Part shown: positions 7,127 to 16,057 of the stretch, piece after piece
Layout: each line of letters begins with the position of its first letter
Numbering within the stretch: position 1 is the first letter of the stretch
Origin: Paenibacillus spiritus
GTDB taxonomy: Bacteria; Bacillota; Bacilli; Paenibacillales; Paenibacillaceae
Assembly (NCBI RefSeq): GCF_008710135.1
Contig: NZ_VYKK01000022.1
Location: 124,001 to 188,000 of the forward strand
Direction of reading: 5' to 3'
DNA: 64,000 nucleotides
The notes under the pieces: model-generated
Seen by the model: the letters and a program-made list of their open reading frames with translations, nothing else
Database searches by the model: none
Told to the model about the DNA's origin: nothing
Position numbers and translations under genes: made by a program

Positions 7127-9367
7127 ATGAGGACAAGGTTCAAGTTTATTGTAAGTGCGATATGGATTGCAGGACTATTGACGGCGGAAGCTCCTGGTAT
7201 ACAGGCGGAGAGTGCGGGAGGAGCGGCAGGCCGTGACATTCAGGGTCATTGGGCAGAGAAGCAGATGAAGGCCTGGGCGGAGCGCGGAGATTTGAGAGGC
7301 AACGGCAAAGGAGCGCTTCAGCCCGACCAGTCCGTATCCAGGGCCGAATTCGCGGCGATGATGAACCGTTCCTTCTCTCTAAAGGCTGAAGCGGAAGCAA
7401 GTTTTATAGATCTTAAGCCGGGGAACTGGGCTTATCCCGAACTGGCCCGGGCCAGCGCCTCAGGATACATACAGGGTTACGAAGGCCGCATTCGTCCCGC
7501 CGATCCGGTTACCCGGCAGGAGGCCGCTGTCATTATTGCGAAGCTGCTCGGATTGAAGGGAGGCAGCCGCAGCGGACTGGACGCCTTCACGGACCGCGGT
7601 CAGATCGCCGCCTGGGCGCAGGACCAGGTGGCGGCTGTGGTGCAGGGAGGCCTTATGAGGGGTTATCCGGACGCCAGGTTCGCTCCCGGACGGGCGCTCA
7701 CCCGGGCGGAAGCGGTCACGCTGCTGGACGCTTCGCTCGCCAAGGCGCAGCCCGGCAAGCCGGCAGCTTCTGAACCGCTTGTCTATCCGGCGGCGTCAAC
7801 CATCGACGGCATCTCCGTCTCCGTCCAAGCCGCCAGAGGCATAGACGGCCAAATGGTCGAGTTGAATCTGATGGAGGTGAAGCTCGATTTGAAGGGGGTG
7901 CCGGCTGCCATTGCCGCCAAGGCATCGACGGTGCACCTGCGCTGGTCAGAGCAGCCGCTTAAACCGGAGCAGATTGCGCCCTACGGAAATGATTTCCTGG
8001 CGCTGTATCCTTCGGGGAGCGGAAGCTATGAATTTACGGTATCTCCCAAAGAGATCGGGAACGGAACCAAGCATTTCGCGAACGTTATTCTCTGCGACTC
8101 CGAGAATAAGGTATTGGGGTATGCTGCGGTGGAGGCTCCGGCAGCCATGAATGTTCCGACCGTCTCCGGCCCGCTGCTGCGGATGGAAGCCGGCGTCTCT
8201 GTGACTCTGGACTGGGACGGGTTCCAGCTCAGCCATGCGCTGAAGCCGAGCGTTACGCCGGCGGGGACCCGCTATTATGCTGTATACGGTTCTTCCCATT
8301 TCAACCCGGCTGCCTTCCGGGCCGAATCTCTGTTGGCCGAACCGGCTTACGCCATAAGCTTGAGCGGAACGAGACTAATGGTTCCCGCCCAAGGCCGCGT
8401 TCTGAGAGGAAGCTATCTCGACGAACGCTATATCGTCGTATTTCTGGATGAGAAGCTGCAAGCGCTCGGATACTGGGAGGGAAGCTGGTCACCCAATGCC
8501 GATGGGCTGCAATTGCTGGCCTCTCAAGCGCTGGCTGCTCTGCCCGCAGCTTCCTCCGGGACGGCGAGTGCTGATCCCGAAACGGTGAAGGATGCGGTTC
8601 GCTTATGGGGAATGCTCACGCCCGGGCAGCAGAACGCGATTCCAGGCGGACAGGAGAAGATCGCAGGGTGGACCGTACAGCCTGCCGAGAGCACGGTTCA
8701 GAGTCCGTTCAGCAAAATTCCGGTGATTGGCGGCATTCTTCTGAAAGACATGGGGCCGCTTGTCAACGGCATTGCCGTCCAGCCGGATTTCGGGGGAGTC
8801 CCCGCAGCAGTGAGAAATGCGGCACACGGCTATTCGGTAGCCATCTCCGGGGTTCCGTTGGGAGCCAATGACTGGAGCCGGGTGGCCAAAGAGAGTGTGA
8901 TTCCGCTGGACGGCGGACTGGTCTCCAGCTACCCGCTTCCGGCAGGCACTTATTATTTCACCGTCATTCTGTATGATGCGAAGCAAAATGTAATCGGGCA
9001 CTCCTACCAGATGAAGCGCCTTTCTTCGCTCACGGCGAAGCCGGGCGCCTTCCGCCGTCTGGAGAGCGGGGTAACGGCAGCCAAGGTGGCGAATCCTGCC
9101 GGCTACCCTCATGCGCGGCTGGAACTGTCCGCCGCTCTGGCGGAGACCGAGGCGGCCTACTACTCCGTGACGCCGGACTGGTTCACCAGCCGCGACCGGT
9201 TCACTCCCGCTGCCGTGCTTGCGGGCGTGCAGTCCTACTCGAATGCGCAGCAGACCGAAGTGCTGATGTCTTATCCCGCAGACCGGGCATCGGTCCGGTA
9301 TATCGTCATCTTCTATGATAAAGATTTCAATGCGGTAGCCTATGCAGAGGTCTCGGATCAGGCTTAG
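7127..9367 (+). CDS. S-layer homology domain surface protein with duplicated C-terminal modules
   Basis: A 746-residue secreted protein. Residues 1 to 27 are a signal peptide (basic start, hydrophobic core, AEAPGIQA cleavage region). Three SLH motifs follow at about 37 to 80, 93 to 136 and 152 to 200, each with the typical GHWAE or WAYPEL-like start and TRAEA end; these bind pyruvylated cell-wall polymers. Residues 230 to 746 hold four beta-rich modules arranged as A-B-A-B. Modules end in similar phrases (FANVILCDSENKVLGY, YIVVFLDEKLQALGY, YFTVILYDAKQNVIGH, YIVIFYDKDFNAVAY), and LLRMEAGVSV matches FRRLESGVTA. No enzymatic motif is visible, so a binding or structural role at the cell surface is inferred. 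Confidence 0.85.
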   Translation: MRTRFKFIVSAIWIAGLLTAEAPGIQAESAGGAAGRDIQGHWAEKQMKAWAERGDLRGNGKGALQPDQSVSRAEFAAMMNRSFSLKAEAEASFIDLKPGNWAYPELARASASGYIQGYEGRIRPADPVTRQEAAVIIAKLLGLKGGSRSGLDAFTDRGQIAAWAQDQVAAVVQGGLMRGYPDARFAPGRALTRAEAVTLLDASLAKAQPGKPAASEPLVYPAASTIDGISVSVQAARGIDGQMVELNLMEVKLDLKGVPAAIAAKASTVHLRWSEQPLKPEQIAPYGNDFLALYPSGSGSYEFTVSPKEIGNGTKHFANVILCDSENKVLGYAAVEAPAAMNVPTVSGPLLRMEAGVSVTLDWDGFQLSHALKPSVTPAGTRYYAVYGSSHFNPAAFRAESLLAEPAYAISLSGTRLMVPAQGRVLRGSYLDERYIVVFLDEKLQALGYWEGSWSPNADGLQLLASQALAALPAASSGTASADPETVKDAVRLWGMLTPGQQNAIPGGQEKIAGWTVQPAESTVQSPFSKIPVIGGILLKDMGPLVNGIAVQPDFGGVPAAVRNAAHGYSVAISGVPLGANDWSRVAKESVIPLDGGLVSSYPLPAGTYYFTVILYDAKQNVIGHSYQMKRLSSLTAKPGAFRRLESGVTAAKVANPAGYPHARLELSAALAETEAAYYSVTPDWFTSRDRFTPAAVLAGVQSYSNAQQTEVLMSYPADRASVRYIVIFYDKDFNAVAYAEVSDQA

Positions 9368-9414
9368 CGTATTTGTTTGATCCCTTTTCGCTTGTGGTAA
9401 TTAAGAGGCGTAGG

Positions 9415-9443
9415 GCGCCTCCCCGCCCGGGAGGGCGGGGCGC
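9415..9443 (+). terminator. GC-rich hairpin after the SLH gene
   Basis: CCCCGCCC pairs with GGGCGGGG through GGGA, extended by GCG/CGC. No U-tract follows, so termination is uncertain. Confidence 0.4.
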
Positions 9444-9529
9444 TTGGCGCATAATGACGGGCTCATCACGTCATGCTAGTGAAATGAGTTCGCAAGGCCA
9501 CTCTCTCTAAGCGGAAGGAGAAATGCATC

Positions 9530-10399
9530 ATGTCTGACAGCAAGCAAACGGAGAAGACACTGCCGCCGCAGCACCAGGACCGCCAGCCGGGACTGGAATC
9601 GGAAATGACGCCGCGGCCGAAATATGAACCGGCCGCCTACAAGGCGGCCGGCAAGCTGACCGGCAAAGCCGCCTTGATTACAGGGGGCGACAGCGGGATC
9701 GGCCGCGCCGTCGCTGTCGCTTTTGCCAAAGAAGGCGCCGATATTGCCATCGCTTATCTGAACGAGCATTCGGACGCCGAGGAGACCAAGCGCCAGGTGG
9801 AGCAGGAAGGCCGCAAATGTCTGCTGATCGCCGGCGATCTGGGCTCGGAGACGTTCTGCCAGGATCTCATCAAGCAGACGCTGGAAGGTCTCGGCAAGCT
9901 CGATATTCTGATCAATAATGCAGCGGAGCAGCATCCTCAGCCAAGTCTGACGGATATTACGGCCGAACAGCTGGAGCGAACGTTCCGGACGAACATCTTC
10001 TCGATGTTCTATCTGACCAAAGCGGCGCTTCCGCATCTGAAGGAAGGCTCGGCGATCGTCAACACGACGTCGATTACGGCTTACCGGGGGAGCCCTCAGC
10101 TCCTGGATTACTCGTCCACCAAGGGTGCGATTCTGAGCTTCACGCGCTCGCTATCCATGAATCTGGCCGAGAAAGGCATCCGGGTCAACGCCGTTGCCCC
10201 GGGCCCGATCTGGACGCCGCTGATCCCGTCGACCTTCGACGAGAAGAAGGTCAGCGAATTCGGCGCGACCCAGCCGATGAAGCGTCCGGGACAGCCGGAA
10301 GAACTGGCTCCGGCTTATGTCTATCTCGCCTCGGGCGACTCGTCCTACGTTACGGGGCAGGTCATCCATGTTAACGGCGGCGAGATCGTGAACGGTTAA
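9530..10399 (+). CDS. Short-chain dehydrogenase/reductase (YhdF/YghA-like)
   Basis: A 289-residue classical SDR with a polar N-terminal extension of about 45 residues, typical of the YhdF/YhxC/YghA general-stress group. Cofactor motif TGGDSGIG lies at about residue 51, NNAAEQ at about 128, the catalytic Ser in NTTSITAY, and the catalytic YSSTKGA at about 187. The end HVNGGEIVNG is the family C terminus. The substrate is unknown; these enzymes reduce aldehydes or ketones with NAD(P)H. AAGGAG precedes the ATG. The gene is monocistronic and terminates at a bidirectional hairpin shared with the convergent MerR gene. Confidence 0.88.
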   Translation: MSDSKQTEKTLPPQHQDRQPGLESEMTPRPKYEPAAYKAAGKLTGKAALITGGDSGIGRAVAVAFAKEGADIAIAYLNEHSDAEETKRQVEQEGRKCLLIAGDLGSETFCQDLIKQTLEGLGKLDILINNAAEQHPQPSLTDITAEQLERTFRTNIFSMFYLTKAALPHLKEGSAIVNTTSITAYRGSPQLLDYSSTKGAILSFTRSLSMNLAEKGIRVNAVAPGPIWTPLIPSTFDEKKVSEFGATQPMKRPGQPEELAPAYVYLASGDSSYVTGQVIHVNGGEIVNG

Positions 10400-10430
10400 C
10401 GAGACGCAGCCTGAACGCAGTCTGAACCAT

Positions 10431-10468
10431 GAAGAAGCCGGCCCTGCAGAGCAGAGCCGGCTTCTTCT
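10431..10468. terminator. Bidirectional terminator between the SDR and MerR-methyltransferase genes
   Basis: A perfect 12-bp stem, GAAGAAGCCGGC with GCCGGCTTCTTC, has a 13 nt loop and lies between convergent genes. Confidence 0.75.
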
Positions 10469-10500
10469 AACGGGAATTCAGGGACGGGAAAATCAGAATG

Positions 10501-11496
10501 TCAGTGAAAAGGGACAGCGTATACAATATAAATCATCTCGCTGACCCGCCGGTGCTTGGCCATATAGCCTCGCTCTTCGAACCGTTCCAGCAGACTGCCG
10601 AGGGAAGGGTAGAAGCCGTCCTCCCGGGGGAGCTCCTTGTCTCCGAGGTCGTCCATCATGAAATCGGTAATGCAGATCCGTCCGTGGGGCTTCAGCACCC
10701 GCCGCATTTCTTCAATCGCGAGGCCCTTCTGATCGTCGGTCAGATGATGCAGCGCGAAGCTGGAAGCGGCAAAGTTGAAGCTGCCTTCCGGATAGGGAAG
10801 AGCGAGGAAGTTGCCGAGTTTGGTCTCCAGCCGGGGGAACCGCTGCCGGCACTGCTTCAGCATCTCGCGCGACTGGTCGATTCCGCTCATGACCGCTCCG
10901 ACCTCCATCAATTTGCCGGCAAGATTGCCGGTCCCGCAGCCGATGTCGATGCCCCGTTCGCCGGGAAGGGGAGCAAGTGAGCGCACGGTAAAATCCAGCG
11001 CGTCGCTGTAATCGGCGTAGTCCGTTGCGCCGCCCCGGGCGCGGGGATCGGCGGCCGCGCCGCGCCGTTCGTAATTCCATTGGTCCTCCCACTCCCGCTG
11101 GCCGCGGATGCGGCGGGAGTGTTCGGCAAGGATGTACACTTCGTCGGGCGGAAGCCTCTTCTCTTTCTTGACAATTTCGATAATCCGTTCAATGGATTCG
11201 ATCATGCTGCGAATCTCCATCCGCTTGGAGAACAGCGCCGAACGCTGAATCTCCAGATAATACAGCACTTGCTCGTAATCGTGTCCGTCTGCGCTTCGGA
11301 GCGAATCCATCACATCCGCCACTCCCAGTCCGGCTTCGCGAAGCGCGATAATCGTCTGCAGACGCCAGATATCCTCTTCCTCAAATTCCCGGTAAACATT
11401 CATTCCCTTGACGGGCGCCACCAGACCCCTCTCCTCGTAGAACTGGATGGTCCGGGCCGAAATACCGAGCAAATCCGCCGCTTCCTGAATTTTCAT
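10501..11496 (-). CDS. MerR-type regulator fused to a SAM-dependent methyltransferase
   Basis: A 331-residue two-domain protein. Residues 1 to 70 are a MerR winged helix (MKIQEAADLLGISARTIQFYEERGL), then a dimerisation coiled coil to about residue 120. A linker leads to a class I methyltransferase at about residues 160 to 331, with SAM motif I GIDIGCGTGNLAGKL, motif II-like SGIDQSREML, and the post-motif FALHHL. The first part predicts DNA binding and the second methyl transfer to a small molecule; whether SAM or the methylated compound is the effector is unknown. It lies alone on the minus strand, divergent from phoR. Confidence 0.82.
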   Translation of the reverse strand: MKIQEAADLLGISARTIQFYEERGLVAPVKGMNVYREFEEEDIWRLQTIIALREAGLGVADVMDSLRSADGHDYEQVLYYLEIQRSALFSKRMEIRSMIESIERIIEIVKKEKRLPPDEVYILAEHSRRIRGQREWEDQWNYERRGAAADPRARGGATDYADYSDALDFTVRSLAPLPGERGIDIGCGTGNLAGKLMEVGAVMSGIDQSREMLKQCRQRFPRLETKLGNFLALPYPEGSFNFAASSFALHHLTDDQKGLAIEEMRRVLKPHGRICITDFMMDDLGDKELPREDGFYPSLGSLLERFEERGYMAKHRRVSEMIYIVYAVPFH

Positions 11497-11750
11497 ATCC
11501 CATTCCCCTGTTTAATAATCGTGGTCAATCGGATATTGCCTTCTATCTATCATATATCATGAAAGTATCGGCTGAAAAGAGATTTCCTGCGTTTAATGGG
11601 TCTGAATGCAAGAAGTCAGTCCTTTTTTTGTCCCGGCCGGGCTTTGCAGGTCCCTCTATTTTGGGCTGCTTGCTGGCATTTTGCCGCGAAACCCGCTACG
11701 ATGGACGTGAAATCTAACTTTCCGAAAGAAAGTGTGGCTGGAGCCTGGAT

Positions 11751-13544
11751 ATGAAACCTTTTCGCATGCGTCTGACTCTGATTATGATCGCCCTGATCGG
11801 CATCTCGATGCTAGGCGCGGGCTTGACGATGGCCCATTTGTTCCGGAGCACCCATGTAGAGGCACTGGAGCAGAATATGTCCCGGGAGATTAATCTGCTG
11901 AAGGGAACGATGGCGTTCCGCTCCATGGCGGGAGAGGAAGCGTACACCTACTATACGGAGCAGGCGCGGGACATTGCCGCTCTGACCGGCTCGCGGGTAA
12001 CCTTCATCGCCCGGGACGGCCGGGTGCTCGGCGACTCCGAACGCGATCCGCATACGATGGACAACCATTCGGACCGCGAGGAGGAACTGCGCGCCGCCAA
12101 GAACGGGACGGGCCGCGCTATTCGCTACAGTGCAACGCTGGGCCGCGATATGCTGTATGTCGCTTCCTCGGTTGCCTCCAAGGACGGCGTCTTCGACGGA
12201 TATATCCGCCTGTCGATGGGCCTTGCGGCCATAGACGAAGGACTGAAGCAGGCTTGGCGGATTATGGCCGGAGGTCTCGTGCTGCTGTTCGTGGCGGCCA
12301 TGCTGGTCAGCTACCGGGTCGCGCTGGGACTCACGTCGCCGCTGGAGCAGATTACCCGGGTTGCCCGAAGAATTACCGACCTGGATTACGACGCCCGCGT
12401 GCCGCTGCGCCGCAAGGATGAGATCGGACAGCTCGCCGGAGCGATCAACGTAATGGCCGACAGCCTGCAGACCCAGCTCCGGACGATTCGCGACAATGAG
12501 AATCTTCTGCAGAGCGTATTGGATAATATGACCGGCGGCATTCTGCTGATCGAAGCCGACGGGGCGATCGCGCTGCTGAACCGGGCGGCGGAGACGATGC
12601 TGGATGTGAAGGCGCGTGATGTGACCGGAAGGCCGTACACGGAACTGAAGCGCCATTACGGGTTGACGAAGCTGATCGAGAACGGCCTTTCGGAACAAGC
12701 AGTCTTCCACGAGGAACGAAGCTTCTATAATCCGGGCGAGCGGATTGTGAGACTGGACGGGGTCCCGATGACGCAGGACGGAGAATATACAGGCATGCTG
12801 TTCCTGCTGCAAGAGGTGACGGAAATCAGGCGTCTCGAGAAGATGCGCAGCGAGTTCGTCGCCAATGTCTCGCACGAGCTGAAGACTCCGGTCGCGGCGG
12901 TCAAAGGGTTCGCCGAAACGCTGCTCGGAGGCGTCGAGGACGAGAAGACGGCGCGTTCGTTCCTGCAGATTATCCATGATGAGAATGAACGGCTGAACCG
13001 GCTCATCGGCGATATTCTAGAGCTCTCCAAGATCGAGTCCAAGCGTTCTCCGCTGGAGTGCTCTCCGGTGCATCTGGCGACCTTCTTCGGTTCGGTGTTT
13101 GATACGATGAGCAAAGTGGCCGAGAAGAAGAACATCCGGCTGAACTCGCAGATTCCGGATGAACTGTTCATGGAGGCGGACGAAGACAAGCTGCGGCAGA
13201 TCTTCCTGAATCTCCTCTCGAACGCAGTCAGCTATACGGGCGAGGGAGGAAGCGTAAAAGTGACAGCCGCGCCGGATTCCAATCCCGACGGTTCAGAGAA
13301 TGTGATCTTCACGGTCAGCGACACAGGCATGGGCATTCCGAAGAAGGATCTGCCCCGCATTTTTGAACGCTTCTACCGGGTAGACAAAGCCCGCTCCCGC
13401 AGCTCGGGCGGAACCGGACTTGGACTGTCGATCGTCAAGCATCTCGTCGAGCTGCACCACGGAACGATTTCGGTCGAGAGCGATTTGGGCATCGGGACTT
13501 CGTTCATCATCCGGCTGCCGCTGCTGCAGGAGGAATCGGATTAG
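11751..13544 (+). CDS. phoR: Phosphate-sensing histidine kinase PhoR (PnpS-like)
   Basis: A 597-residue sensor kinase. Membrane helices lie at about 8 to 28 and 168 to 190, enclosing an extracytoplasmic sensor with the PhoR-typical GRVLGDSERDP and MDNHSDREE stretches. HAMP follows (about 190 to 242), then PAS (about 255 to 355), HisKA with the phosphorylated His near residue 375 (NVSHELKTPVAAVKG), and HATPase with FLNLLSNAVSYT, DTGMGIPKKDLPRIFERFY and GGTGLGLSIVKHL. It autophosphorylates and passes the phosphate to PhoP, encoded 89 bp downstream. In B. subtilis phoP comes before phoR; here the order is reversed. Confidence 0.92.
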   Translation: MKPFRMRLTLIMIALIGISMLGAGLTMAHLFRSTHVEALEQNMSREINLLKGTMAFRSMAGEEAYTYYTEQARDIAALTGSRVTFIARDGRVLGDSERDPHTMDNHSDREEELRAAKNGTGRAIRYSATLGRDMLYVASSVASKDGVFDGYIRLSMGLAAIDEGLKQAWRIMAGGLVLLFVAAMLVSYRVALGLTSPLEQITRVARRITDLDYDARVPLRRKDEIGQLAGAINVMADSLQTQLRTIRDNENLLQSVLDNMTGGILLIEADGAIALLNRAAETMLDVKARDVTGRPYTELKRHYGLTKLIENGLSEQAVFHEERSFYNPGERIVRLDGVPMTQDGEYTGMLFLLQEVTEIRRLEKMRSEFVANVSHELKTPVAAVKGFAETLLGGVEDEKTARSFLQIIHDENERLNRLIGDILELSKIESKRSPLECSPVHLATFFGSVFDTMSKVAEKKNIRLNSQIPDELFMEADEDKLRQIFLNLLSNAVSYTGEGGSVKVTAAPDSNPDGSENVIFTVSDTGMGIPKKDLPRIFERFYRVDKARSRSSGGTGLGLSIVKHLVELHHGTISVESDLGIGTSFIIRLPLLQEESD

Positions 13545-13578
13545 AAAGGATTATTTTTACACTCCGAAAATATTCCGG

Positions 13579-13587
13579 TGATATAAT
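13579..13587 (+). promoter_or_regulatory. Extended -10 promoter in front of phoP
   Basis: TGATATAAT is a perfect TGn-TATAAT extended -10. A TTTACA lies upstream at 13556, but its 20 bp spacing is too long for a normal -35, so the extended -10 may carry the promoter. It would let phoP be expressed apart from phoR. Confidence 0.5.
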
Positions 13588-13633
13588 GGGCTTGTTCATT
13601 CCACGATAAGAAGACGGGGGTACGCATAAGACA

Positions 13634-14368
13634 ATGGCGCAACGATTGCTTGTAATCGAGGACGAGCCGACGCTCGGTCGGCTGCTGTCGTACAACCTGG
13701 TGCAGGAAGGCTACGAGGTGGTGCTGGAGGACCATGGAACGGCGGGCTACGACCGGGCGCTGAAAGAGCATTTCGATCTGATTGTGCTCGATCTCATGCT
13801 GCCGGGCATGAATGGCATCGACATTCTGGACAAACTGCGGGGGCAGGGAGTCCGGACGCCGGTCATTGTGCTGACGGCCAAGAATACCGAAGACGATGTG
13901 GTCCGCGGGCTGAAGTCGGGAGCCGACGACTATATCACGAAGCCGTTCGGCGTATCGGAGCTGCTGGCGCGGGTAAGCGCGGTGCTGCGGCGTATCTCGG
14001 GCATTGCGGAAGAGCCCGCACGGACGAACGATCCCGAGGCGGCGTCCATTATTCTCGGACAGCTGGAGATCTATCCCGACCGGTACGAGGTCTCGCTTGG
14101 CGGACAGAGCATCAATCTGCGTCCCAAGGAATTCGAGGTGCTGCTGTATCTGGCCCGCAAGCCCGGCGTAGTGCTGACGCGCGACGATCTGATGAATGCT
14201 GTGTGGGGCTTCGATTACATCGGCGGCCAGCGGACGGTGGACGTGCACGTCAGCTCGCTGCGGAAGAAGCTGGAGCTGGACCCCGAATCGGTTCATATCG
14301 ACTCTATCCGCGGCGTCGGCTACAAACTGGTTGTCAACAAGAAGAGAACTCCGGTCCTGGGACAGTGA
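13634..14368 (+). CDS. phoP: Response regulator PhoP (OmpR family)
   Basis: A 244-residue regulator. The receiver domain has the acidic pair at residues 9 to 11 (VIEDE), the phospho-acceptor Asp53 (LIVLDLMLPGMNG), Thr in VLTAK and Lys in ITKPF. The winged-helix DNA-binding domain at about 140 to 235 shows RPKEFEVLLYLA and RTVDVHVSSLRKKLE. It binds direct repeats of TTAACA type; such repeats occur just upstream of pstB here. The ribosome site is weak (GGGGG). The stop codon lies inside the loop side of a terminator hairpin. Confidence 0.93.
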   Translation: MAQRLLVIEDEPTLGRLLSYNLVQEGYEVVLEDHGTAGYDRALKEHFDLIVLDLMLPGMNGIDILDKLRGQGVRTPVIVLTAKNTEDDVVRGLKSGADDYITKPFGVSELLARVSAVLRRISGIAEEPARTNDPEAASIILGQLEIYPDRYEVSLGGQSINLRPKEFEVLLYLARKPGVVLTRDDLMNAVWGFDYIGGQRTVDVHVSSLRKKLELDPESVHIDSIRGVGYKLVVNKKRTPVLGQ

Positions 14369-14388
14369 CCGGAGTTCTTCTGTTATTT
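14345..14388 (+). terminator. Terminator overlapping the phoP stop codon
   Basis: AGAACTCCGGTC (14345) pairs perfectly with GACCGGAGTTCT (14367) over 12 bp, followed by TCTGTTATTT. The phoP TGA (14366 to 14368) is at the loop-stem junction, so ribosomes reaching the stop cover part of the hairpin. Confidence 0.75.
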
Positions 14389-14494
14389 GGGGGAGCCGGC
14401 AGCCGGGCGGGCCGGGGAAATTTCGCGCGGGCCGATCGAGCGGACGGCGGAACGGGCGCTGGACATTCAGGCCCAGCTCGGCCGGATGGGCGAT

Positions 14495-14548
14495 TTTACA
14501 TCGCGTTAACAATTCGTCCTACGTGCATTTACATTGGCCCGGTATGAT
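14495..14548 (+). promoter_or_regulatory. Pho box array and -10 of the pstB promoter
   Basis: Hexamers TTTACA (14495), TTAACA (14506), TCCTAC (14517, degenerate) and TTTACA (14528) recur with an exact 11 bp period, and TATGAT (14543) follows as a -10. Measured from the likely start near 14555 the array covers about -60 to -22, the known core PhoP-binding window of activated B. subtilis Pho promoters. No good -35 is present, as expected for a PhoP-dependent promoter. Confidence 0.75.
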
Positions 14549-14586
14549 GAGAATCGAAGAAGAAGCGAAGGAGCCAGCCCAAATCC

Positions 14587-15342
14587 ATGAAATCCATCAT
14601 TGATATAGAGAAACTGAATCTCTACTACGAGTCCTTTCATGCGCTGAAGAATGTCGATCTGCAGATTCCGGAGAAGGCGGCTACCGCCTTTATCGGCCCT
14701 TCCGGCTGCGGCAAATCGACGCTGCTGCGCACGCTCAACCGGATGAACGATATGATTCCCGGTACCCGCATCGAGGGGAAGGTAGCCATCGGCGGCAGCG
14801 ATATCTATGACGGCAGCGTCGAAGTGGAGTCGCTTCGCAAGACGGTAGGCATGGTGTTCCAGCAGCCCAACCCGTTCCCGAAGTCCATCTATGACAACGT
14901 GGCTTATGGTCCGCGCCTGCACGGCAAGCCGTCCAAGGGCGAGCTGGATCAGCTGGTGGAGCAGAGTCTGCGCCAGGCCGCCCTGTGGGACGAGGTGAAG
15001 GATTTCCTGCGCAAATCGGCGCTGAGCCTCTCCGGCGGCCAGCAGCAGCGGCTGTGCATTGCCCGGGCGCTTGCGGTGCAGCCCGACATTCTGCTGATGG
15101 ACGAAGCGACCTCGGCCCTTGATCCGGTCTCTACCCAGAAGATTGAAGAGCTGGTGCAGGAGCTCAAAGGCAGCTACACGATCGTCATGGTCACCCATAA
15201 CATGCATCAGGCCGCCCGGATTTCCGACCGTACCGTCTTCTTCCTGAACGGCGTTATCGTTGAGGCGGAGGATACGGACCGGCTGTTCTCGAATCCGCGG
15301 GATTCCCGCACCGAAGACTATATTTCCGGCCGGTTCGGTTGA
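14587..15342 (+). CDS. pstB: Phosphate ABC transporter ATP-binding protein
   Basis: The ATPase of the high-affinity phosphate importer, 251 residues as usual. Walker [10 protein letters not shown] lies at about 38, the Q-loop in [10 protein letters not shown] is diagnostic of PstB, the signature is LSGGQQQRL, Walker B is [13 protein letters not shown], and the H-loop is VTHNM. The partner genes pstS, pstC and pstA are not in the window, which is unusual. GAAGGAG precedes the ATG. It is 25 bp upstream of phoU and both follow the Pho box. Confidence 0.93.
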   Translation: MKSIIDIEKLNLYYESFHALKNVDLQIPEKAATAFIGPSGCGKSTLLRTLNRMNDMIPGTRIEGKVAIGGSDIYDGSVEVESLRKTVGMVFQQPNPFPKSIYDNVAYGPRLHGKPSKGELDQLVEQSLRQAALWDEVKDFLRKSALSLSGGQQQRLCIARALAVQPDILLMDEATSALDPVSTQKIEELVQELKGSYTIVMVTHNMHQAARISDRTVFFLNGVIVEAEDTDRLFSNPRDSRTEDYISGRFG

Positions 15343-15367
15343 TATCAAAGGAGGAGCATTTCCAGAA

Positions 15368-16027
15368 ATGATTCGCAGAAAAGAATTCGACAAAGACTTG
15401 GAAGAGCTTCGCCTTCTGCTTCGGCAGATGGGCGAGCATGTGACGGACGCCCTGGACGGTGCCGTCCGTTCGCTGCAGCAGCAGGACGCCGCCAAAGCCC
15501 AGGAGATCGTGCAGGCCGATGCCAGGCTGAATGCGATGGAAGAGAAGATCATGGACATCGGTTCGCGGCTCATCGTCACCCAGCAGCCCGTCGCGAAGGA
15601 TCTCCGCCGCATTATCGTAGCCTTCAAAATTTCCAGCGATCTGGAACGGATGGGCGATCTGGCGCTGGATGTGGCCAAGGTCACGCTTCGTCTCCAGGAC
15701 CAGCCGCTCATCAAGCCGCTGGTGGACATCCCGCGGATGGCGGAACTGGTTCGGGTCATGACGGATGAAGCGATCACGGCCTACCTCGATGAGAATACCG
15801 ACCTTGCCTGCAAAATGGCCCAGGACGACGACCAGGTCGACCATCTCTACAGCGAGATGATCAATGAGCTGTACGGCTACATGGTGGAGAAGCCGGAGAC
15901 CGTCGCCCAGGCGATGCTGCTGACCCTGGTTGGCCGGTATATCGAGCGGATCGCCGACCACGCAACCAATATTGGCGAGAGCGTGGTCTACCTGGTTACC
16001 GGCAAGCGGCCGGACCTGAACGCGTAG
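15368..16027 (+). CDS. phoU: Phosphate signalling protein PhoU
   Basis: A 219-residue all-helical protein made of two three-helix repeats, each with the metal-binding ExxxD signature: LERMGDLALDVAK at about 88 and IERIADHATNIGE at about 190. PhoU connects the Pst transporter to the PhoR kinase and damps signalling when phosphate is sufficient. The ATG at 15368 follows AAAGGAGGAG; the upstream in-frame codons lie inside pstB. A strong terminator follows. Confidence 0.93.
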   Translation: MIRRKEFDKDLEELRLLLRQMGEHVTDALDGAVRSLQQQDAAKAQEIVQADARLNAMEEKIMDIGSRLIVTQQPVAKDLRRIIVAFKISSDLERMGDLALDVAKVTLRLQDQPLIKPLVDIPRMAELVRVMTDEAITAYLDENTDLACKMAQDDDQVDHLYSEMINELYGYMVEKPETVAQAMLLTLVGRYIERIADHATNIGESVVYLVTGKRPDLNA

Positions 16028-16057
16028 AATCTAGCGGGTTCTTACGGCCCATCAAGA

